From: Terriglobia bacterium
Lineage (GTDB): Bacteria; Acidobacteriota; Thermoanaerobaculia; Thermoanaerobaculales; Thermoanaerobaculaceae
Assembly: GCA_020073245.1 (NCBI GenBank)
Contig: JAIQFQ010000010.1
Location: 33,630 to 97,629, forward strand
Length of the DNA stretch: 64,000 bases
Direction: 5' to 3'
Shown: in pieces, positions 8,329-17,961 of the stretch
How the letters are laid out: each line of letters begins with the position of its first letter
Position numbering within the stretch: the first letter of the stretch is position 1
The notes under the pieces: generated by a model
What the model was told of the DNA's origin: nothing
The model's input: the letters and a program-made list of their open reading frames with translations, nothing else
Databases searched by the model: none
Made by a program: the position numbers and the translations under genes

Positions 8329-9576
8329 TTACTTTTCTTTCCGGGGAGCCGGCGGCCCCCCAACCACACGTCCGCCGCCTCTGCCCCCCGCGCCCCCACG
8401 CTCGCCTGGAGTGAATCCCGGCTCGCTGGCGGCGACGACCTTGGCCGCCGCGTCCGCCATCCCGTCGGCGGGCTGGAGCTTCAATCCCGATTCCGCCAGG
8501 ATGCGCCGCCCTTCCTCCACGTTCGTGCCCTCGAGCCGCACGACGATCGGGACCTTCACGGCCAGGTTCCGTGCGGCCGCGACCACGCCGGAGGCGATCA
8601 TGTCGCACCGCACGATGCCGCCGAAGATGTTGATCAGCACAGCCTTCACGGACTTGTCGGAGAGGAGGATCCGGAACGCGTTCTCGACCCTCTCCTGGCT
8701 CGCCCCACCGCCGACGTCGAGGAAGTTGGCGGGCGCGCCGCCAGCGTGCTTGATGATGTCCATCGTGGCCATCGCGAGCCCGGCGCCGTTCACCATGCAC
8801 CCGATGGTGCCGTCGAGCTTGATGTAGTTGAGGTCGAACTTCGACGCCTCGACCTCGAGAGGATCCTCCTCGTCGAGGTCCCGCATCGCCCCGATGTCCG
8901 GGTGGCGCGCGATGGCGTTGTCGTCGAAGTTCATCTTGGCGTCGAGCGCCAGCACGTCGCCGTCGGTCGTGATGAGCAGGGGGTTGATCTCAGCGAGCGT
9001 GGCGTCACTCTCGTTGTAGGCGCGCGCCAGCGCGGTCACGAACTTGACGAACTTCTTGAAGGTGTCGCCCGAAAGATCGAGCGCGAAGCCGAGCTTGCGC
9101 GCCTGGTACGCCTGCAGCCCTGCCAGGGGTCCGAAGTGCTCCTTGAGGATCGCCTCGGGGTGCTCGGCGGCGACCTCCTCGATCTCCATCCCGCCGAACT
9201 TGGACGCCATCAGCACCGGAAGCCCCGTCGCGCGGTCCAGCACCACGCCGAGGTAGAGCTCCCGGGCGATGCCGAGAGCCTCCTCGACGAGCACCTTGTG
9301 GACGATCTTCCCTTCCGGGCCGGTCTGCTTCGACACCAGCCTCATGCCGAGGATGCGGCTTGCCACGTCGGATGCCTCGTCCGGCCCGTTCGCCAGCTTC
9401 ACGCCCCCGGCCTTGCCGCGGCCGCCGGCGTGCACCTGGGCCTTGACCACGACCTTGCCACCGAGGTTGGCCGCCACGGCCCGCGCTCCTTCGGGAGTCG
9501 TGACGACCTCGCCCCGCGGGATCGCCACGCCGAAGCGGGCGAGGATCTCCTTGGCCTGGTACTCGTGCACCTTCAT
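8329..9576 (-). CDS. sucC: succinyl-CoA synthetase beta subunit
   Basis: This subunit carries the ATP-grasp and specificity domains. The N-terminus M-K-V-H-E-Y-Q-A-K is the family start, with GGAGG six bases before the ATG. The L-D-V-G-G-G-A and [10 protein letters not shown] segments are present. At 415 residues it is about 25 longer than usual. The excess is a C-terminal Gly/Arg/Pro-rich tail after the normal end (V-A-A-S-E-P-G-F), possibly a read-through extension into former intergenic DNA. It follows a metallolyase gene by 77 bp. Confidence 0.95.
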   Translation of the reverse strand: MKVHEYQAKEILARFGVAIPRGEVVTTPEGARAVAANLGGKVVVKAQVHAGGRGKAGGVKLANGPDEASDVASRILGMRLVSKQTGPEGKIVHKVLVEEALGIARELYLGVVLDRATGLPVLMASKFGGMEIEEVAAEHPEAILKEHFGPLAGLQAYQARKLGFALDLSGDTFKKFVKFVTALARAYNESDATLAEINPLLITTDGDVLALDAKMNFDDNAIARHPDIGAMRDLDEEDPLEVEASKFDLNYIKLDGTIGCMVNGAGLAMATMDIIKHAGGAPANFLDVGGGASQERVENAFRILLSDKSVKAVLINIFGGIVRCDMIASGVVAAARNLAVKVPIVVRLEGTNVEEGRRILAESGLKLQPADGMADAAAKVVAASEPGFTPGERGGAGGRGGGRVVGGPPAPRKEK

Positions 9577-9653
9577 CCGTGCCTCCGAGCTACAGACAAC
9601 CGGTGCATTGTGCACAGGCCCCCGGTTCTCTGCAACACCACGTCGATTACCGT

Positions 9654-10652
9654 TCAGCAAACCGCGCGGACCAGTGCCGGGTAATCAGGTGGGGATAACG
9701 TTAGCCGGGCGAGGCCGCCGAGCGTGGCGAGAACCTGCTCGTCGACCGACACGCTCAGTGCCGCGCCGGCCACGCGAAGGTACCTGCAGAGAGCATCGAG
9801 GTCCGGGCGGGCCCAACCGAGGATCAGGGCGTTGGCAAGGAGGTGCTCGATGCCTGCGTTGCCCACCCGCTCGCCGACCCCGAGCGCCGTGCCGTGCAGC
9901 CGGTCGGCCCCCGCGAGGGCGGCCGAGAGGGCGTTCGCCACAGCCAACCCGCGGTCGTTGTGGCCGTGCCAGTCGAGCCCGACGTCGGTGCCGCCGGCGG
10001 CGTCGAGGCTGGCCCTGACGAAGCGAACGAGCGCGTGCGCACCGACGGGGGTCGCACAGCCCACCGTGTCCGCGAGGCCCACACGGCGCGCCCCCGAACG
10101 GACCGCCGCCTGGTAGAGGCGCGCGACGTCCTCCGGCCGCGAGCGGGTGGTGTCCTCGGTGACGAAGAGGACAGACAGCCCCCAGCGGGTGGCGAACCCC
10201 ACCCACTGCTCGGTCAGGCGAAGGAGGTGCTCCCAATCCCAGCCCTCCGCCCGCTGGCGGATCGGGGAGGAGCCCAGGAACAGGCCGATCTCGAGAGGTC
10301 TACCGACGCGCTGGGCGATCTCCACGGCCGGGATGACATCGTCGGCGCAGGTCCGGCCCGCGCACTTGGGGGTAACCCTCAGCCCGGCGCTCTCGATCTC
10401 GCGGCACAGCAGTTCGACATCGCGGGCCGCGGCGCCGCCGGCTCCCGGGTAGCCCACGTTGGCGGTCGCGATACCGACCCGGTCCAGGAGGTGCAGCATG
10501 GCGATCTTCTCGGCCGGAGCCGGGTGGCGCACGGACGGTGACTGGAGGCCGTCCCGCAGCGTCTCGTCGAGGAACGTGACCTCCGGCCTCGGACGCCAGA
10601 GCCAGCTCTCGTCGGAGTTCCAGTCGAATGCCCGAGGGTCTGGGACCGACAA
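9654..10652 (-). CDS. DRE-TIM metallolyase, C-terminally short paralogue
   Basis: This 332-residue HMG-CoA-lyase/isopropylmalate-synthase superfamily protein keeps the catalytic [11 protein letters not shown] motif and the metal-binding [12 protein letters not shown] motif. It closely resembles the upstream gene but ends about 84 residues earlier, lacking the region after the barrel. The TTG at 10652 is chosen because it starts 4 bp after the upstream stop and aligns with the paralogue's N-terminus. A further upstream TTG (10685) would overlap that gene. The substrate is unknown. With the acyl-CoA synthetase nearby, a C-C bond-forming or -cleaving step on an acyl-CoA is inferred. Confidence 0.8.
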   Translation of the reverse strand: MSVPDPRAFDWNSDESWLWRPRPEVTFLDETLRDGLQSPSVRHPAPAEKIAMLHLLDRVGIATANVGYPGAGGAAARDVELLCREIESAGLRVTPKCAGRTCADDVIPAVEIAQRVGRPLEIGLFLGSSPIRQRAEGWDWEHLLRLTEQWVGFATRWGLSVLFVTEDTTRSRPEDVARLYQAAVRSGARRVGLADTVGCATPVGAHALVRFVRASLDAAGGTDVGLDWHGHNDRGLAVANALSAALAGADRLHGTALGVGERVGNAGIEHLLANALILGWARPDLDALCRYLRVAGAALSVSVDEQVLATLGGLARLTLSPPDYPALVRAVC

Positions 10653-10656
10653 CTGA

Positions 10657-11907
10657 TCAGTCCTCGTCGCCTTCCGTCGGAGCAACAGCGATCCTCTGGA
10701 GTTCCTCGTCGGAGAGCGTGTGGTCGGATCTCTTCGCGGCCGAGAGGATGCGGCTCAGCGCAGCGCGGTCCTCGGCTCGGCCATGGCTGGCGAGCCACGA
10801 TCGCACGTTGGACGAGCCCGACATCGGCCCGACCTCGATCTCCTGGCGTCGCCCGACCCACCTCGCCGGCACCGCCGAATAGACCAGGTCAACGAGCTCC
10901 TCGTCGCCCGTGAGCCCGGCCTTGATGATCGCCGAGGCGTGCACGCCCGTCGTCGTCCGGAACGCGTCACGCCCGACCACGGGAGCACCGGCGGGGATCG
11001 GGACTCCCACCATCCGGCTGGCATGCTCGGTGTACTCCATCAGCCGCGAGAGGTCGGGCCTGGCCCACCCGAGGAGGCGCGCGTTCACCAAGAGCTGCTC
11101 CATCGGCGGGTTCCCAACCCGCTCGCCGACGCCGAGCGCGGTCGCGTGGAGGCGATCCGCTCCCCCCCACGCCGCGGCGAGGGCGTTGGCGACGGCAAGG
11201 CCCCTATCGTTGTGGCCGTGCCAGTCGAGGCCCACACCGGCGGCGCCGAGCTCGGTCAGCGCCTGCCTCACGAACCGCGCCACTCGATAGGCCCCTAGCG
11301 GAGTGGCCTGGCCCGCGGTGTCGGCGATGCAGATACGGGTGGCACCGGCGCCGACGGCCGCCGCGAAAATCCGCCGCAGGTCGTCCGGGTGCGAGCGGGT
11401 GGAGTCCTCGGCGACGAACGTCACCGGCGCGCCGTTCGCCACCGCGAACGCGACCCAGCGTTCCGCGCGTTGCGCGAGCTCGTCGAGGGACCAACCTTCG
11501 ACGTGACAGCGTATCGGGGACGAGGCCAGGAAGAGCGCGATCTCGACCGGCCTGCCCAGCCGCTGCGCAATCTCGAGGACCGGCGTGATGTCGTCGGCGG
11601 TCGCCCGGGCCGCGCAGTTGGGCGCGATCGGAAGGCCGGCGGCCGTGACGCCCCTGCAGAGAGCCTCGACATCGCTCGCCGCTGAGGCGCCAGCACCAGG
11701 AAGGCCGACGTCCGCGGACGTGACGCCTACGGCGGCGGCGAACTCGAGCATTGCGAGCTTTTCCTCGACAGCGGGGTGGCGGGCCGAAGGGCTCTGAAGC
11801 CCATCCCTCAGCGTCTCGTCGTCGAACGTCACGCCGCCGGGGAAAGGCAACGCCACGGGCTCCGAGCTGTTCCAGTCGAAGACGAGCTGGTCGAGGGGAT
11901 TCGTCAT
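10657..11907 (-). CDS. DRE-TIM metallolyase (isopropylmalate/homocitrate synthase- or HMG-CoA lyase-like)
   Basis: This 416-residue TIM-barrel enzyme has [11 protein letters not shown] near residues 31-41 (catalytic Arg and metal Asp) and [12 protein letters not shown] (metal His pair). The L-Q after R-D-G is lyase-like, whereas synthases usually have E-Q. A synthase-like segment G-V-H-A-S-A-I-I-K-A follows the barrel. ATG 11907 is used; an upstream TTG (11928) is also open. It sits 33 bp after the acyl-CoA synthetase and directly before its own shorter duplicate. Whether it condenses or cleaves acyl-CoA units cannot be settled from sequence. Confidence 0.82.
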   Translation of the reverse strand: MTNPLDQLVFDWNSSEPVALPFPGGVTFDDETLRDGLQSPSARHPAVEEKLAMLEFAAAVGVTSADVGLPGAGASAASDVEALCRGVTAAGLPIAPNCAARATADDITPVLEIAQRLGRPVEIALFLASSPIRCHVEGWSLDELAQRAERWVAFAVANGAPVTFVAEDSTRSHPDDLRRIFAAAVGAGATRICIADTAGQATPLGAYRVARFVRQALTELGAAGVGLDWHGHNDRGLAVANALAAAWGGADRLHATALGVGERVGNPPMEQLLVNARLLGWARPDLSRLMEYTEHASRMVGVPIPAGAPVVGRDAFRTTTGVHASAIIKAGLTGDEELVDLVYSAVPARWVGRRQEIEVGPMSGSSNVRSWLASHGRAEDRAALSRILSAAKRSDHTLSDEELQRIAVAPTEGDED

Positions 11908-11940
11908 TCGGCAGCCATCATTGCGCAACTTGCCGCCACG

Positions 11941-13905
11941 TCAAGCTCTCCCGCTCCCGGCGACGCGCGTGAGGGCGGCGAGCGCCTCCGGGTTCGCGAG
12001 CGTCGCGACCTCGCCGATGGCCTCGCCCGCGAGCGCCCTTCCTATGAGTCTCCGGAGGATCTTCCCGGATCTGGTCACTGGCAAAGCATCAACCCACACG
12101 ACCTTCGCGGGCCTGAGGGTGGGGCCGAGACGCGAGCCGATGTGGCGTGACACCTCCTCCGCGAGGGCCTCGTCGGCCTCGATTCCCGGAAGCGTCACGG
12201 CGACCAGTACCAATGCCGTACCCTTCAAGGGGTCGGGCAGCCCGACGGCCGCCGCTTCCCTCACAGCCGGGTGCGAGATGGCCGCGGCCTCGACCTCGCC
12301 GGGCCCGACCCGCTTGCCCGCGACTTTGAGCGTGTCGTCGGCCCGACCGGTAAGGAACCAGGCGCCGTCGGCGTCGATCTCCGCCCAGTCTCCGTGGTTC
12401 CAGATCCCCTGCCCGAATCGCGCGAAGTACGTGTCGAGGTAGCGCTGCGGATCTCCGAGGAACCCCCTCGTCATGTTGGGCGCGGCGTTCCTGCAGACGA
12501 GGTACCCAACCTCGCCGCGAATCGACCGCCCGGCCTCGTCCAGCACGTCGACGTCCATCCCCAGCGCAGGCCCCTGGAGGGAGCATGCCTTGATCGGCGC
12601 CGTCGGCAGAGGCGCCAGGAGACACCCCATCAGCTCCGTTCCTCCGGAGATGTTGATCACGGGGCAACGGTCGCCCCCCGCGGCATTCGAGAACCAGCGG
12701 TACGACGTCTCGTCCCACGGTTCGCCGGTGGAACCGAGGACGCGGAGGCTCGCGAGGTCGTGGCGCCGGACCGGGTCGAGCCCGCCCGAGGCGAGCAAGC
12801 GGATCACGGTCGGAGCGACCCCGAGGTGGGTGACCCGGTGCCGTTCCACCATCGACCACAGCCTGCTTGGGTCCGGGAAGTCGGGAACGCCGTCGAGCAA
12901 GACCACGGTCCCCCGGTGGAACAAGGTGCCGAGGATCTCCCACGGCCCCATCATCCAACCGATGTCGGTGAGCCAGAAGACCACATCCCCGGGCCGAACG
13001 TCCAGGTGATAGCCCACCTCCTTGGCCGTGACGATCTGGACGCCCCCATGCGTGTGCACCACGCCTTTGGGGCGGCCCGTCGTGCCGGACGTGTACAGGA
13101 TCAGGGAGCGTGCATCCGAAGACATGTGCTTCGTCGTGGTCGACGTGCCTCCGCCCTCCTCGAACTCGTCCCACCAGAGGTCGCGCCCTTCGTGCCACGG
13201 CAGCGTCCCGCCGAGCCGCCGCCGCACGACGACGGTCCGGACCCGCGGGGCGAGCTCGCACGCGGCGTCCACTGTCTCCTTGAAACGAATCGGCTTGCCC
13301 CGACGCATCGTGCCGTCCGCGGTCAGCAGCACCCGACAGTCGGCATCCACCAGGCGCGCCGCCAGGGCGTCGGGACCGAACCCGCCGAAAACCGGCACCG
13401 GCACGGCTCCGACCTTCAGGCACGCGAGCAGTGCGACGACGACATCGGCCGTCATGGGCAGGTAGAACCCGACCGCGTCGCCCGTGCCGACACCGATTCC
13501 GCAGAGCGCTCCGCCGAGGCGGCTCACGCGGGCGCCGAGCTCGGAGTACGAGAGCGCGGCGACCCGGCCTTCCTCGTGTTCGGCGATCACCGCAGGGTCG
13601 CCGCCACGCCCGTCCCGCAGGTGGCGGTCCAGCACGTTGTGGACGATGTTGAGCTCGCCGCCGAGGAACCACTCGGTCCACGGGAGGCCCTTGGAGGAGT
13701 CGGCGACCCGGTCGTAGCTCTGAAACCACTCGATGCCCATGTCCTGGATGATTGCCGGGTAGAACCACTCGGCGTCCCTCGCCGCCTTCGCCCTCAGCTC
13801 CTCCGTCGTCCTGATCCCGTGGCGACGCATGAGACGTGCCACATTGGAATGCTCGAGGTCGTCCGCGCGCGGATACCAGAGATAGCCCTTCGAATTCACG
13901 GTCAT
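11941..13905 (-). CDS. AMP-dependent short-chain acyl-CoA synthetase
   Basis: This 654-residue ANL-superfamily ligase activates a carboxylate as acyl-AMP and then acyl-CoA. The P-loop Y-T-S-G-T-T-G-R-P-K-G is near residue 255, the G-W-M-M-G-P-W core is present, and R-S-G-K-I-L near the C-terminus holds the adenylating Lys. Its N-terminal extension (Y-L-W-Y-P-R... W-F-L-G-G-E-L-N-I) is of the acetyl/acetoacetyl-CoA synthetase type. In a tyrosine-degradation operon, whose end products are fumarate and acetoacetate, acetoacetate is an attractive substrate; this is inference. AGGTGAG precedes ATG 13905 in a longer open frame. Confidence 0.85.
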   Translation of the reverse strand: MTVNSKGYLWYPRADDLEHSNVARLMRRHGIRTTEELRAKAARDAEWFYPAIIQDMGIEWFQSYDRVADSSKGLPWTEWFLGGELNIVHNVLDRHLRDGRGGDPAVIAEHEEGRVAALSYSELGARVSRLGGALCGIGVGTGDAVGFYLPMTADVVVALLACLKVGAVPVPVFGGFGPDALAARLVDADCRVLLTADGTMRRGKPIRFKETVDAACELAPRVRTVVVRRRLGGTLPWHEGRDLWWDEFEEGGGTSTTTKHMSSDARSLILYTSGTTGRPKGVVHTHGGVQIVTAKEVGYHLDVRPGDVVFWLTDIGWMMGPWEILGTLFHRGTVVLLDGVPDFPDPSRLWSMVERHRVTHLGVAPTVIRLLASGGLDPVRRHDLASLRVLGSTGEPWDETSYRWFSNAAGGDRCPVINISGGTELMGCLLAPLPTAPIKACSLQGPALGMDVDVLDEAGRSIRGEVGYLVCRNAAPNMTRGFLGDPQRYLDTYFARFGQGIWNHGDWAEIDADGAWFLTGRADDTLKVAGKRVGPGEVEAAAISHPAVREAAAVGLPDPLKGTALVLVAVTLPGIEADEALAEEVSRHIGSRLGPTLRPAKVVWVDALPVTRSGKILRRLIGRALAGEAIGEVATLANPEALAALTRVAGSGRA

Positions 13906-13960
13906 CTCACCTGGCCGCGGCGCTCGAAATGGACGACGCTCGGACCTGCGCGCATGGCGG

Positions 13961-14626
13961 TCAACCCGGCCGGGGCAGGCCGAAGGTCTCGCGTGTCCGG
14001 ACCCACAGATCACCACCCATGCGGCCGACCGCGCGCAGGTGCTCGGCAGTGACGTGGCCGCCTTCGTCCAGCAGTTCGCGTAGAAGGTGCACGGCCATCA
14101 CCTCGCCCACCACGAGACTGCCGGCGCCTGGCCCGTCCCCGTAGGTCCGGACCTCGACGACCCTGCACTCGATGTTGACGGGAGACTCGGCCACCAGCGG
14201 CGCCTTCACGTGCTTCGCCCGCGCCGGCGTAAGGCCCGCATGCTCGAACTCGCTCGTCCCGCGAGGAAGGCTAGCCGACGCCGAGTTGACCCGCGCGGCA
14301 AGCTCCTCGGTCACCACCGCGACCACGAACTCGCCCGTGGCCCGGGCGTTGAGGAGGGTGTCTTTCAACTCACCAGTCCGGCCGGACCGCTGAGGCGCGA
14401 ACGCGAGGCAGGGCGGGTTGGAAGAGACCACCGTGAAGAACGAAAAGGGCGCGAGGTTGGACCTCCCCTCCTCGTCCACTGTCGAGACGAGCGCGATCGG
14501 GCGCGGCACGACGACTTCCACCAGCCGGCGGTAGATCTCCTGCCAAGGGGTCGCGGCCGAGTCGATTTCGATCGTTCCCTGGCTCGTGGTCGTTTGGCTT
14601 TCCCCAGCCACCGAGTTCTCAGACAC
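13961..14626 (-). CDS. flavin reductase-like (FMN-binding split barrel) protein
   Basis: This is a 221-residue member of the flavin-reductase-like family, with P-R-P-I-A-L-V-S-T-V-D near residue 37 and N-L-A-P-F-S-F-F following, the usual FMN-contact region. The GTG at 14626 has GGGGAG five bases upstream. An ATG at 14656 (ten residues longer) overlaps the hmgA stop as ATGA and is almost as likely. These proteins reduce flavin for a monooxygenase or act on small aromatics. No partner monooxygenase is in the operon, so its role in tyrosine breakdown is unclear. Confidence 0.82.
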   Translation of the reverse strand: MSENSVAGESQTTTSQGTIEIDSAATPWQEIYRRLVEVVVPRPIALVSTVDEEGRSNLAPFSFFTVVSSNPPCLAFAPQRSGRTGELKDTLLNARATGEFVVAVVTEELAARVNSASASLPRGTSEFEHAGLTPARAKHVKAPLVAESPVNIECRVVEVRTYGDGPGAGSLVVGEVMAVHLLRELLDEGGHVTAEHLRAVGRMGGDLWVRTRETFGLPRPG

Positions 14627-14652
14627 GGTCGCTCCCCTTCTCGCCCTTGCGC

Positions 14653-15837
14653 TCATTCGATGACCCCGCCATCCGAACCGCCGATCCAGCTCTGGCTGTA
14701 GGCGGGGTCCTCCACCGAGCGAGCGTGTCTGGTGGGGAGGAGCGGCGAGAACGTGTCGAACATGACCGCGAGCTCTTCCGTGCGCGTGGTCCCTATCGAC
14801 CCTTCGTAGCGCCCGGGGTGAGGCCCGTGCGGAACGCCGACCGGGTGCAGCGTCACTGACGCGGGTCCAACCCCTCTTCGGCTCGTGAAGTTGCCGCCGA
14901 CGTAGAAGATCGCCTCGTCGCAGTCTACGGACGAGTGTGGGTACGGGCACGGGATCGCCGCCGGGTGCCAGTCCACGAGACGCGGAACGAACGAGCACAC
15001 CACGAAGCCGCCGCCCGCAAAGGTGATGTGGGTTGTCGGGGGAAGGTGCACCATCCCGGTCTTGGGCTGGTAGGCGCGGATCGGGAAGGCGAACGGCCAG
15101 ACCTGGCCGTCCCAGCCGACCAGGTCGAACGGGTCGTTTGCCCAACGGAGGCGCGACAGGCGCCCGTGGCGCATGACCAGCTGATCGCGGGGCGCGCCCA
15201 GCGCTGACGGCCCGCCTTCCGGCCAGGCCGGCTCCACGAAGTCGCGGTGCGTGTACGGGGCGTCCATCCGGAGCTGCCCCGAAGGGGTGCGGAACTGGTG
15301 CGGGACATCCAGCCCCGACCGCGCCTCCAGCACCAGGAACAGGCCTGGCCCGTCCAGCCGCCAGCGTTGAGCCATTGCACGGGGGACGAAGACATAGTCT
15401 CCGGCCGTGAACGGCACCACACCGAGGGGCGTCTGGACCCTGCCCGACCCTTCCTGGATGAACACCAGCTCGTCGCCGTCGGCGTTGGATGCCAGGGTGG
15501 CGTCATCGCGGTCGGGCCGAGCCACCCAAACGCCCAGATCGCTGTTCGCAAGGACGAGGCACCGTGAGGTGAACGGCTCGCCCCCCTGGGGCAGGTTCGC
15601 CGACAGGAAGTGGCGCCGCCGCAACGCGCCGTCCCACTCCGGCTCGGCCCACCCCGGGTGCGGCCCGAGGTCCTCCTCCTCTTGGACCCAGTGCGGCGCT
15701 CGCCGGTGGTACATGATCGTGTACGCCGCTTCGAACCCCCGCCGGGTGAAACAGTGCTCGAACGCCAGCTCCCCGTCGACACGCAGCACCGTGTGGGGCT
15801 TGGCAGGCACGAGACCGCGCTGCAGCCTGTGGATCAT
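14653..15837 (-). CDS. hmgA: homogentisate 1,2-dioxygenase
   Basis: This 394-residue cupin-type Fe(II) ring-cleavage enzyme opens homogentisate to maleylacetoacetate. It is recognisable from the N-terminal R-G-F-E-A-A-Y-T-I-M-Y-H-R segment and the C-terminal iron-site region (D-E-A-I-F-Y-V-G-G-N-F, then H-P-V-G-V-P-H-G-P-H-P-G with its His cluster). It is shorter than the ~430 residues of the animal/Pseudomonas type, as in many bacterial short forms. ATG 15837 lies one base after the stop of the fumarylacetoacetase gene, which indicates coupling. A longer open frame upstream is the shadow of that gene. Confidence 0.92.
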   Translation of the reverse strand: MIHRLQRGLVPAKPHTVLRVDGELAFEHCFTRRGFEAAYTIMYHRRAPHWVQEEEDLGPHPGWAEPEWDGALRRRHFLSANLPQGGEPFTSRCLVLANSDLGVWVARPDRDDATLASNADGDELVFIQEGSGRVQTPLGVVPFTAGDYVFVPRAMAQRWRLDGPGLFLVLEARSGLDVPHQFRTPSGQLRMDAPYTHRDFVEPAWPEGGPSALGAPRDQLVMRHGRLSRLRWANDPFDLVGWDGQVWPFAFPIRAYQPKTGMVHLPPTTHITFAGGGFVVCSFVPRLVDWHPAAIPCPYPHSSVDCDEAIFYVGGNFTSRRGVGPASVTLHPVGVPHGPHPGRYEGSIGTTRTEELAVMFDTFSPLLPTRHARSVEDPAYSQSWIGGSDGGVIE

Positions 15838-15838
15838 C

Positions 15839-16780
15839 TCAGACCTCCCGCCGACGGACCGTCCCGACCAGCTTTCCGAGAGGCGCCCCGCCGTCCAACT
15901 CCACGACATCGCCCGGCGAGAGGAACCGGCCGAGCTCGAGCCCGCAGCCCCCGCCGACCGTGCCCGAGCCGAAAATGTCACCCGGTTCGAAGCGGACGCC
16001 CTCGCCCGCGAACGAGATCATCTCCCCCCAGCGCCACTGCATGCCGGCGAGGGTCGCTCTCGACCACTCCTGGCCGTTCACGCTGACGGAGAGCTTCAAG
16101 TCGCCGAGGTCGCCAAGCTCATCGGGCGTTACGAGCCACGGGCCGAGCGAGGTCGCGAAGTCCTTCCCCTTTGAGGGCCCGAGTCCTACGGCCATTACCT
16201 CGCGTTGGATCGACCGGGCGCTCCAGTCGTTGAGAAGGCAGTACCCCCCGATCGCCGCCTCGGCCTCGGCTGCGGAAGGCCCTGCCAGCGGTGCGGCGAG
16301 CACCGCCGCCACCTCGAGCTCGAAGTCCATCTGGGACTCCCCCGCGGGGAACAAGGCCTCCTCACCGTCGCCGATGAACGACCGGTGGTTGGAACGGTAG
16401 TAGACCGGATGGCGGTACCACTCGGCCGGGACATCGAGCCCGCGCTTGGAGCGGGCGGCCCGGACGTGCTCCTCGAACGCGTAGAAGTCCAGGAACGACC
16501 CCGGCTGAGGAACCGGTGGCGCGAAGCGGACCTCGTTGGGCCGCCAACGCCTGACGGTCCGCGGCATCGGTCCTGACGCAGCGGCCTCGGCAACCAGCCT
16601 CGGCGTCTCCAGCCGTGGACCATCCCGCCCCAGAAGACCGGCCAACGAACCCGGGCAGCGCTCGTCCCGAAGCACCTCGAGGGCGGCATCCGCCACCGAG
16701 ACCCAAACAGCCCCGCCCGTGCGGCGGGTCAGCACAGCCACGTGCAACCCGTCGCCGTCCCGGACGGTCGCCAGTTTCAT
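15839..16780 (-). CDS. fumarylacetoacetate hydrolase family protein (fumarylacetoacetase)
   Basis: This 313-residue FAH-fold enzyme would split fumarylacetoacetate into fumarate and acetoacetate. The metal-ligand pattern is visible: M-D-F-E-L-E-V near residue 150 (the E-x-E pair) and L-L-N-D-W-S-A-R with its Asp. The N-terminal D-F-Y-A-F-E-E-H segment is typical of the bacterial FAH of tyrosine operons. The ATG overlaps the hpd stop by one base (TGATG). No maleylacetoacetate isomerase gene is in the operon, so isomerisation may be done elsewhere or non-enzymatically. Confidence 0.9.
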   Translation of the reverse strand: MKLATVRDGDGLHVAVLTRRTGGAVWVSVADAALEVLRDERCPGSLAGLLGRDGPRLETPRLVAEAAASGPMPRTVRRWRPNEVRFAPPVPQPGSFLDFYAFEEHVRAARSKRGLDVPAEWYRHPVYYRSNHRSFIGDGEEALFPAGESQMDFELEVAAVLAAPLAGPSAAEAEAAIGGYCLLNDWSARSIQREVMAVGLGPSKGKDFATSLGPWLVTPDELGDLGDLKLSVSVNGQEWSRATLAGMQWRWGEMISFAGEGVRFEPGDIFGSGTVGGGCGLELGRFLSPGDVVELDGGAPLGKLVGTVRRREV

Positions 16781-17961
16781 CAGGTGCCCGTCCGCCCGAC
16801 GTACGGGTTATTCGCTCCTGTGCGGGCGGTCTGGTCGCGCTCGATCGCCTCGAACAAGGCCCGGAAGTTGCCCTCGCCGAAGCCGCGCGCACCGCGGCGC
16901 TGGATCAGTTCGTAGAAGAAAGGCCCGGCGATCTCGTTGCGGTACATGACGCCGCCCTCGACCATGAAGATCTGCAGAAGGTAGCGGTCGTCTTCTCCGT
17001 CGACCAGGATCCCCAGCTGTCGCAGCTCGTCGATGTTGTCCTTGAAGTTGCGGACCTTCCGCTCCGCGAGGCGCGACGGGAGCATGTCGTAGTAGGTCAC
17101 CGGGGTGGCGAGGAAATCGATGCCGCCGCGCTTGAGGCCCTCGACCGCCGGCACGATCTTCGGGACGTGGAACGCCACGTGCTGAACCCCCGGTCCGTGG
17201 TTGGCTTCGACGAACTGATAGATCTGGCTGGCTTCGTAATTGGGGGCGGCGGGCTCGTTGTTGGCGAGCTTGACCCCGGACTCCGGATCCCACATGACGA
17301 TGGAGGCCAGCCCGGAGCCGCCATCGCCACCCCGGACGTCGGCGGTATGGAAGTGCACCCGCCAGTACTCCTCGAACCCCATCACGTCCCGCAGCCACGT
17401 GACGTGGGGTTCGAGGGTGAGGAAATTCGACGTGACGTGGTCGATGACCTGAAACTCGTAGGGGTTCTCCGGCTCGGCCTCACCGAGCGGCATGAACCCG
17501 GGCGGAAGGGCTCCGTTGGCTCGCTCGATGAAGCGGAACCGCACGTCGCCGAGTGGCGTCGCGATCTCGAACCAGCGATACGGCGCGCCCGTCGCGTCCG
17601 GCTCGCTGGCGATGCCGGTCACGAACGTGGCGCCGCGCGCCTCCAGGGCCTTCCTCGTCTCCTCGATCTCCTTGACCCTCAGGGAGAGGACTGCCACGCC
17701 TTCGGGGTGTCGCTTGAGCCAGCGCTCGGCCCGGGAACCCGCACCACGCGGAATCACGCACACGACCCGCGCCTTCCCGGCGGCAAAAAGGACGCCGTCC
17801 TCGCCCCGCTCCGCCGCGACGTTCGGATCCAGGTGGGCCACCTCCGGGACCTTCATGGCGGCCGTGTAGAACTGCCGAGCGCGTTCGAGGTCGGAGACGA
17901 CGTACTCGTACGCGTCCCATCCCACGATCCCGAGGTTCGCGCTTCTGCGGGACTCGCCCAT
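16780..17961 (-). CDS. hpd: 4-hydroxyphenylpyruvate dioxygenase
   Basis: This 393-residue VOC-fold Fe(II) dioxygenase converts 4-hydroxyphenylpyruvate to homogentisate, the committed step of tyrosine degradation. There are two VOC domains (~10-150 and ~165-360). The iron ligands are visible as I-D-H-V-T-S-N (His), G-V-Q-H-V-A-F-H-V (His) and F-F-Y-E-L-I-Q-R (Glu). The C-terminal R-G-A-R-G-F-G-E-G-N-F-x-A-L-F-E-A-I-E is the family's closing helix. ATG 17961 follows CGGAGG. The open frame upstream of it has no family match. Confidence 0.95.
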   Translation of the reverse strand: MGESRRSANLGIVGWDAYEYVVSDLERARQFYTAAMKVPEVAHLDPNVAAERGEDGVLFAAGKARVVCVIPRGAGSRAERWLKRHPEGVAVLSLRVKEIEETRKALEARGATFVTGIASEPDATGAPYRWFEIATPLGDVRFRFIERANGALPPGFMPLGEAEPENPYEFQVIDHVTSNFLTLEPHVTWLRDVMGFEEYWRVHFHTADVRGGDGGSGLASIVMWDPESGVKLANNEPAAPNYEASQIYQFVEANHGPGVQHVAFHVPKIVPAVEGLKRGGIDFLATPVTYYDMLPSRLAERKVRNFKDNIDELRQLGILVDGEDDRYLLQIFMVEGGVMYRNEIAGPFFYELIQRRGARGFGEGNFRALFEAIERDQTARTGANNPYVGRTGT

